A DNA stretch of 64,000 bases, from NCBI RefSeq assembly GCF_014638275.1, contig NZ_BMFJ01000005.1, positions 42,879 to 106,878 on the forward strand. The letters run 5' to 3'. The notes below the pieces were generated by a model. It ran no database searches, had not been told where the DNA came from, and saw only the letters and a program-made list of their open reading frames with translations. Both the position numbers and the translations under genes were made by a program. This document shows positions 60,766-64,000 of this stretch, one piece after another. Each line of letters starts with the position of its first letter. Positions within the stretch are counted from its first letter, which is position 1. This DNA is from Primorskyibacter flagellatus. Its GTDB lineage: Bacteria > Pseudomonadota > Alphaproteobacteria > Rhodobacterales > Rhodobacteraceae.

Positions 60766-61951
60766 ATGGACAGTCAGCCGCAGCAGCCAGCCGAGGGGGA
60801 CGGACCGCTTGCGGGTTACAGGGTGCTTGATCTTTCGGTCAACGTGCTTGGACCGGTGGCGATCCAGATCCTCGGCGACATGGGGGCCGACGTCATCAAG
60901 ATCGAGTCACCCGACGGCAACTACACACGCCAGGTGGGACCGTCGCGCAACCCGAAGATGGGGGCACTGTTCCTCAATACAAACCGCAACAAACGCTCGG
61001 TCGTGCTCGACCTGAAGAAACCCGACGCGCGGGCCGCGCTCCTTGATCTGGTGCGTTCCGCGGACGTGCTGGTGCATTCGATACGCCCCGGCGCCGCCGA
61101 ACGGCTGGGCGTCGACTACGAGGCGATCCGCGCGGTCAATCCCCGCATCATTCATGCCTCGTCTTCTGGCTTCCGGCTGGATGGCGAGCGCCGCGACTGG
61201 CTTGCTTTCGACGATGTGATCCAGGGCGCCAGCGGCGTAGCCGGGATGATGGCCCGGGCCACCGATGAGCCGCGCTATTACCCACGGTAATCGCCGACAA
61301 CTATGCGGTTACATCCAGGCATCGTCCATCGCGATGGCCTTCGTCTGGCGCGAGCGCACCGGCCACGGGCAGCAGGTAAACGTGCCGATGATGGATGCGA
61401 TGGTCAACTTCAATCTGATCGAGCATCTCTGGGGCGCAACGCTCGACCGGCCCGATCTGGGCATGGGTTACAGCCGGGTATTCTCGCCCCATCATCGGCC
61501 TTATCCAACGCAGGACGGGCACATCTGTGTGATGGCGGCGATGGACAACCAGTGGCTGCGTCTCTTCGACGCCATAGGCCGGCCCGAGCTGCGCGACGAT
61601 CCACGATTTGCCACAGCAGAGTTGCGCACCGATCACATTGACTAGTTATATTGGTTCCTCGCCGAGGCAATCGCGGGGAATACAACCGCCGAGTGGCGCC
61701 GCCGGTTCGACGCGGCCGACGTGCCGAATGGACCGGCCAACAGCCTGGAGGATCTGCTGGTTGATCCCTATCTGGTTCAAACCGGGTATTTCGAGCGCCA
61801 CGAGCACCCGACAGAGGGCGCCGTCGTGACGCTCCGGATACCGGTCCAGTTCTCGGACAGCCCCGGCCGGGTGCGCCGGCTGCCACCGCGGCTGGGCGAG
61901 CACACGGAGGAGGTTCTGTCCGAAATCCGCCTTCCGCGTGCCGACGCCTGA
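60766..61951 (+). pseudogene. CaiB-type CoA-transferase, broken
   Basis: Family III CoA-transferase by YRVLDLSVNVLGPVAIQ, MGADVIKIESPDGNYTR, SIRPGAAERLGVDYEAI and the later TGHGQQVNVPMMDAMV. Two single-base losses in short runs near 61281-61283 and 61297-61301 shift the frame out and back around the catalytic Asp region (VIADK), and a TAG at 61643-61645 breaks the C-terminal third. The remainder reads normally to 61951. Not functional. Confidence 0.88.
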
Positions 61952-62050
61952 CGGAACCAGGCCAGGCGGGCAGCCGGTGCCCGGCTGGCCAGGATCGGTT
62001 CGCGGCCAACCGGACCCGCCTGTCCCAAGCTTCCGGCTCCGCCCATTTTG

Positions 62051-62239
62051 CTGCGCGGTATAGCCGCCATCGACCACCATTTCGGATCCGGTCATATAGG
62101 ATGCCTCGTCGGACGCCAGAAACGGCACCGCCCCGGCTACTTCTTCCGGTTGGGCCGGGCGCTGCATGATCGTTGTCCCAAGTATATCCTTCTGACCGTC
62201 CGGGTCAGCCAGTCTGAAAGGAACCATCGCCGGAATCAA
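62051..62239 (-). pseudogene. Short-chain dehydrogenase, C-terminal fragment
   Basis: About 60 residues match an SDR C terminus: TTIMQRPAQPEEVAGAVPFL, SDEASYMTGSEMVVDGGYTA. The catalytic and nucleotide-binding parts are absent and the usual stop is lost, so the frame runs on. Remnant only. Confidence 0.8.
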
Positions 62240-62622
62240 ATGTGCGGAAGATCCTGTACGTTATCCATCCAGGATTTCTTTCGAGATGGTCATTCATGCG
62301 TCCTTTCGATGAAGCATGGACCGGATCAGTCATACACAAAAGGTCGGACACTCTCGCTGCCGCCCATCTGCGCCATATCGCCGAAACCCAATTCGCCCGC
62401 GCCGTTCGCGCATCAACTCGTCGCCGAGATCGGGACCGGCGAGGCGCATCTACGCCAGATCAATGTGGCCGAACGTATGCACGGCTCGCCCGGACTTCAG
62501 CTGCATAACGGACGACCAGGCTGAGTGTCGAAGGGCAGGATTCAGATGCACCCACCGGCTGACTTCTGCGCGTTTTTGGTGGCCTGGCCCGACACAGGAG
62601 CCGGGCCGTCCACGATCTGGTA
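62240..62622. other. Decayed stretch without recognisable gene
   Basis: 383 bp between the SDR fragment and the dctP fragment. Short frames exist on both strands, but none has a motif I recognise or a good ribosome binding site. Confidence 0.5.
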
Positions 62623-62835
62623 TCAGTTCCTTTTCAGCGCGGACCGGAAGGCTTCCAGGATCTCGGTTCCGGGCTTGCCTTGGGCATCGAGTTGCTCGGC
62701 CCATTCGGACCCAACCGTCGACAGGATCTGGTTCAGCTTTTCGACATCTCCGGCGGGCAGGTCAACGAAGGTCACGCCCGCCTCGGCGATCTGCTGCTTG
62801 ACTTCAAGGTTCTGGCGGTCGGCAGTTTCGCATCC
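62623..62835 (-). pseudogene. TRAP binding protein (dctP), C-terminal fragment
   Basis: 71 codons reading as a DctP C terminus: EVKQQIAEAGVTFVDLP, then EWAEQLDAQGKPGTEILEAF, ending at a TGA. The upstream part is replaced by an IS3-family element whose end (TGATCTGCCCCC) begins at 62836. It suggests another TRAP system was lost here. Confidence 0.8.
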
Positions 62836-62869
62836 TGATCTGCCCCCATCGAGTGGTCCGGTTTGATTG

Positions 62870-63685
62870 TTAGTGCATGGTCGGCCTCTGGTCTATCGAG
62901 ACGATGCTCTCGGGAGCTGGTGGACGATACCCAAGAGCGCTGTGCGGCCTGACAGTGTTGTAGTGTCGACGCCATCTCTCGATCAGGATTTGGGCTTCGC
63001 GTAGCGTGTAGAAGACCTCGCCGTTCAGCAACTCGTCCCGGAATCTTGCGTTGAAGCTTTCGCAGTAACCGTTCTCCCAAGGTGATCCTGGCGCAATGAA
63101 GGCCGTCTTGGCACCGACTGCGCCAATCCAGGCCCGCACCTTCTTGGCAATAAATTCAGCGCCATTGTCGGACCGTATGTATTCCGGCGGACCGCGCAGG
63201 ATGAACAGGTCAATCAAGGCATCCACCACATCGCCAGAATTGAGCTTGCGTTTGACACGGATCACCAGCGCCTCCTTCGTGAACTCGTCAATGATGTTGA
63301 GCGTGCGATATACTCGCCCGTCGTGGGTCCGGTCCTGGACAAAGTCATAGGACCAGACATGGTTCGGGCGTTCCGGCCGGAGCCGAACGCACGAGCCGTC
63401 ATTCAGCCAAAGCCGACCCTTCTTGGGTTGTTTCAGCGGGACTTTAAGCCCCTCCCGCCGCCAGATCCGTTCGACGCGCTTGTGGTTCACATGCCAGCCG
63501 CTGTTGTTCAGCATCCCGGTGATCATGCGATACCCGTAGCGCCCAAACTCTCGCGTCAGCGCGATGATGTCATCGGTCAGCCGTTCTTCATCCGGCAAAC
63601 CGTTGGGCACCTTGCGCTGTGTCGAGCGATGCTGTCCCAATGTGCGGCAGGCCCGGCGCTCAGATACGCCAAGGGTCTGCCGCAC
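62870..63685 (-). CDS. IS3-family transposase OrfB (DDE integrase), 271 aa
   Basis: Integrase-core protein: the HTH-like N terminus (DDIIALTREFGRYGYRMITG), then the DDE motif in VWSYDFVQDRTHDG (Asp), IRSDNGAEFIAKK (Asp) and GYCESFNARFRDELL (Glu). Length is normal. In IS3 elements OrfB is normally made as an OrfAB fusion by -1 frameshifting; here the N-terminal OrfA part is truncated, so an active fusion is unlikely. The annotated GTG start is only nominal. Confidence 0.9.
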   Translation of the reverse strand: MRQTLGVSERRACRTLGQHRSTQRKVPNGLPDEERLTDDIIALTREFGRYGYRMITGMLNNSGWHVNHKRVERIWRREGLKVPLKQPKKGRLWLNDGSCVRLRPERPNHVWSYDFVQDRTHDGRVYRTLNIIDEFTKEALVIRVKRKLNSGDVVDALIDLFILRGPPEYIRSDNGAEFIAKKVRAWIGAVGAKTAFIAPGSPWENGYCESFNARFRDELLNGEVFYTLREAQILIERWRRHYNTVRPHSALGYRPPAPESIVSIDQRPTMH

Positions 63686-63717
63686 ATGGTCGATACATCG
63701 ACGACGGCGGGCGGGGC

Positions 63718-63903
63718 TCAGTAGTTTCCCCGGGCGGCCTCGGTCAGGATCATCTTGTCCAACGTCAGATCTGAAACCGCGCGCCTGAGCCGGGCATTCT
63801 CAGTCTCGAGCTGCTTCAGACGTTTGAGCTGGTCCCGGCTCATGCCGCCATACTCTTTGCGCCATCGATAGTAAGTCTGCTGCGTCACGCCGATCTGGCG
63901 AAC
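63718..63903 (-). pseudogene. IS3-family OrfA, C-terminal 61 residues
   Basis: Reads VRQIGVTQQTYYRWRKEYGG, then the leucine-zipper-like LKQLETENARLRRAVSDLTL, and ends ARGNY-stop. The N-terminal part of the helix-turn-helix is missing because another IS element begins at about 63904. Confidence 0.8.
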
Positions 63904-64000
63904 TGAGCTACCCCCCGAAATTCGGACACTGACATAAGCTATGATTTGCAGTCTGCTGATCTTCGACGAGAAGGAGATCAGAGATGTCGAAACGGAAGCA
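63904..64000 (+). mobile_element. Second IS3-type insertion sequence, left end (runs off window)
   Basis: Begins TGAGCTACCCCCCGAAATTC, an IS3-like terminus, inside orfA of the previous element. An ATG at 63984 preceded by AAGGAGA starts MSKRK, as in IS3-family OrfA proteins. The rest lies outside the window. Confidence 0.7.
63984..64000 (+). CDS. IS3-type OrfA, first codons only
   Basis: Five codons (MSKRK) with a good ribosome binding site (AAGGAGA, 6-7 bp upstream). Identification rests on the start sequence and on the IS3-like terminus 80 bp upstream; the gene continues past the right edge. Confidence 0.6.

Larger units (their letters stand above)
62836..63903 (-). mobile_element. IS3-family insertion sequence, truncated at orfA
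   Basis: The end TGATCTGCCCCCATCGAG lies at 62836, 34 bp from the orfB stop, typical of IS3 elements. orfB is intact; orfA is cut by a second IS3-type element at about 63904, so the other end is missing. It interrupts a dctP gene. Confidence 0.85.

Noticed and set aside
58688..61951. Small separate genes made from each open piece of the livF, livK and caiB remnants
   Set aside because: The pieces join into single known proteins when indels or stops are allowed for, so they are fragments of pseudogenes.
1..64000. CRISPR arrays, tRNA or rRNA genes, prophage or biosynthetic megasynthase genes
   Set aside because: No spaced direct repeats, no cloverleaf or rRNA-like sequence, and no phage structural or megasynthase domains were seen on either strand.

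Overview
The window is high-GC DNA with tightly packed, often overlapping genes on both strands. Four intact TRAP transporters, many acyl-CoA dehydrogenases, CaiB-type CoA-transferases and ADP-forming acyl-CoA synthetases suggest an alphaproteobacterium, most likely of the Rhodobacterales/Roseobacter type. That placement is inferred from gene content; there is no rRNA or other marker gene. No rRNA, tRNA, CRISPR array or phage gene was seen.

Almost everything is organic-acid uptake plus CoA-thioester catabolism. (1) 1-11844, + strand: partial acyl-CoA dehydrogenase (ACAD), crotonase, PaaK-like ligase, crotonase, CaiB transferase, two ACADs, crotonase, then a DctQ-DctM-DctP TRAP system, with one nitronate monooxygenase gene on the opposite strand. 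(2) 20289-11913, - strand: one long operon with an ACAD pair, a TAXI-type TRAP system, thioesterase, SDR, DUF35 protein and thiolase-like protein. (3) 20607-21942: MaoC-like protein and an IclR regulator. (4) 25616-21983, - strand: MmgE/PrpD protein and a second ACAD pair. (5) 26136-32457: orphan polytopic permease, family I CoA-transferase (two subunits) and a second TAXI TRAP system. (6) 37889-32541, - strand: six-gene overlapping operon with a split acyl-CoA synthetase, MaoC-like protein, ACAD, thiolase-like and DUF35 proteins. (7) 38046-43542: CaiB transferase, ACAD, fused acyl-CoA synthetase, second IclR. (8) 43847-46324: complete IS66 insertion with an 8-bp target duplication and a frameshifted transposase. 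(9) 46552-58613: DctPQM, SDR, ACAD, AMP-forming ligase, MaoC hydratase, acyl-CoA synthetase, citryl-CoA-lyase-like protein, CaiB transferase and ACAD. (10) 58688-64000: decay zone with broken livF, livK, caiB-like, SDR and dctP genes, an IS481 remnant, and one IS3-family element cut by another.

Read together, these look like several parallel modules for importing carboxylic acids, activating them to CoA thioesters (ligase or CoA-transferase), desaturating, hydrating and oxidising them, and cleaving them. Both thiolase-like proteins lack the thiolase nucleophile Cys and sit next to a DUF35 protein. Two ACAD pairs look like alpha/beta enzymes, and two MaoC-like proteins lack the normal catalytic residues. 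This resembles the architecture of steroid side-chain degradation (Ltp2-DUF35 aldolase, ChsE heteromers, ChsH hydratase), though the substrate cannot be read from the sequence.

The most unusual signal is regulatory. A perfect 10-bp palindrome, CACATATGTG, occurs three times, only in intergenic DNA, with a one-mismatch fourth copy. Each lies about 80-100 bp upstream of the first gene of a different catabolic or transport operon, suggesting one regulon, possibly run by one of the two IclR proteins.
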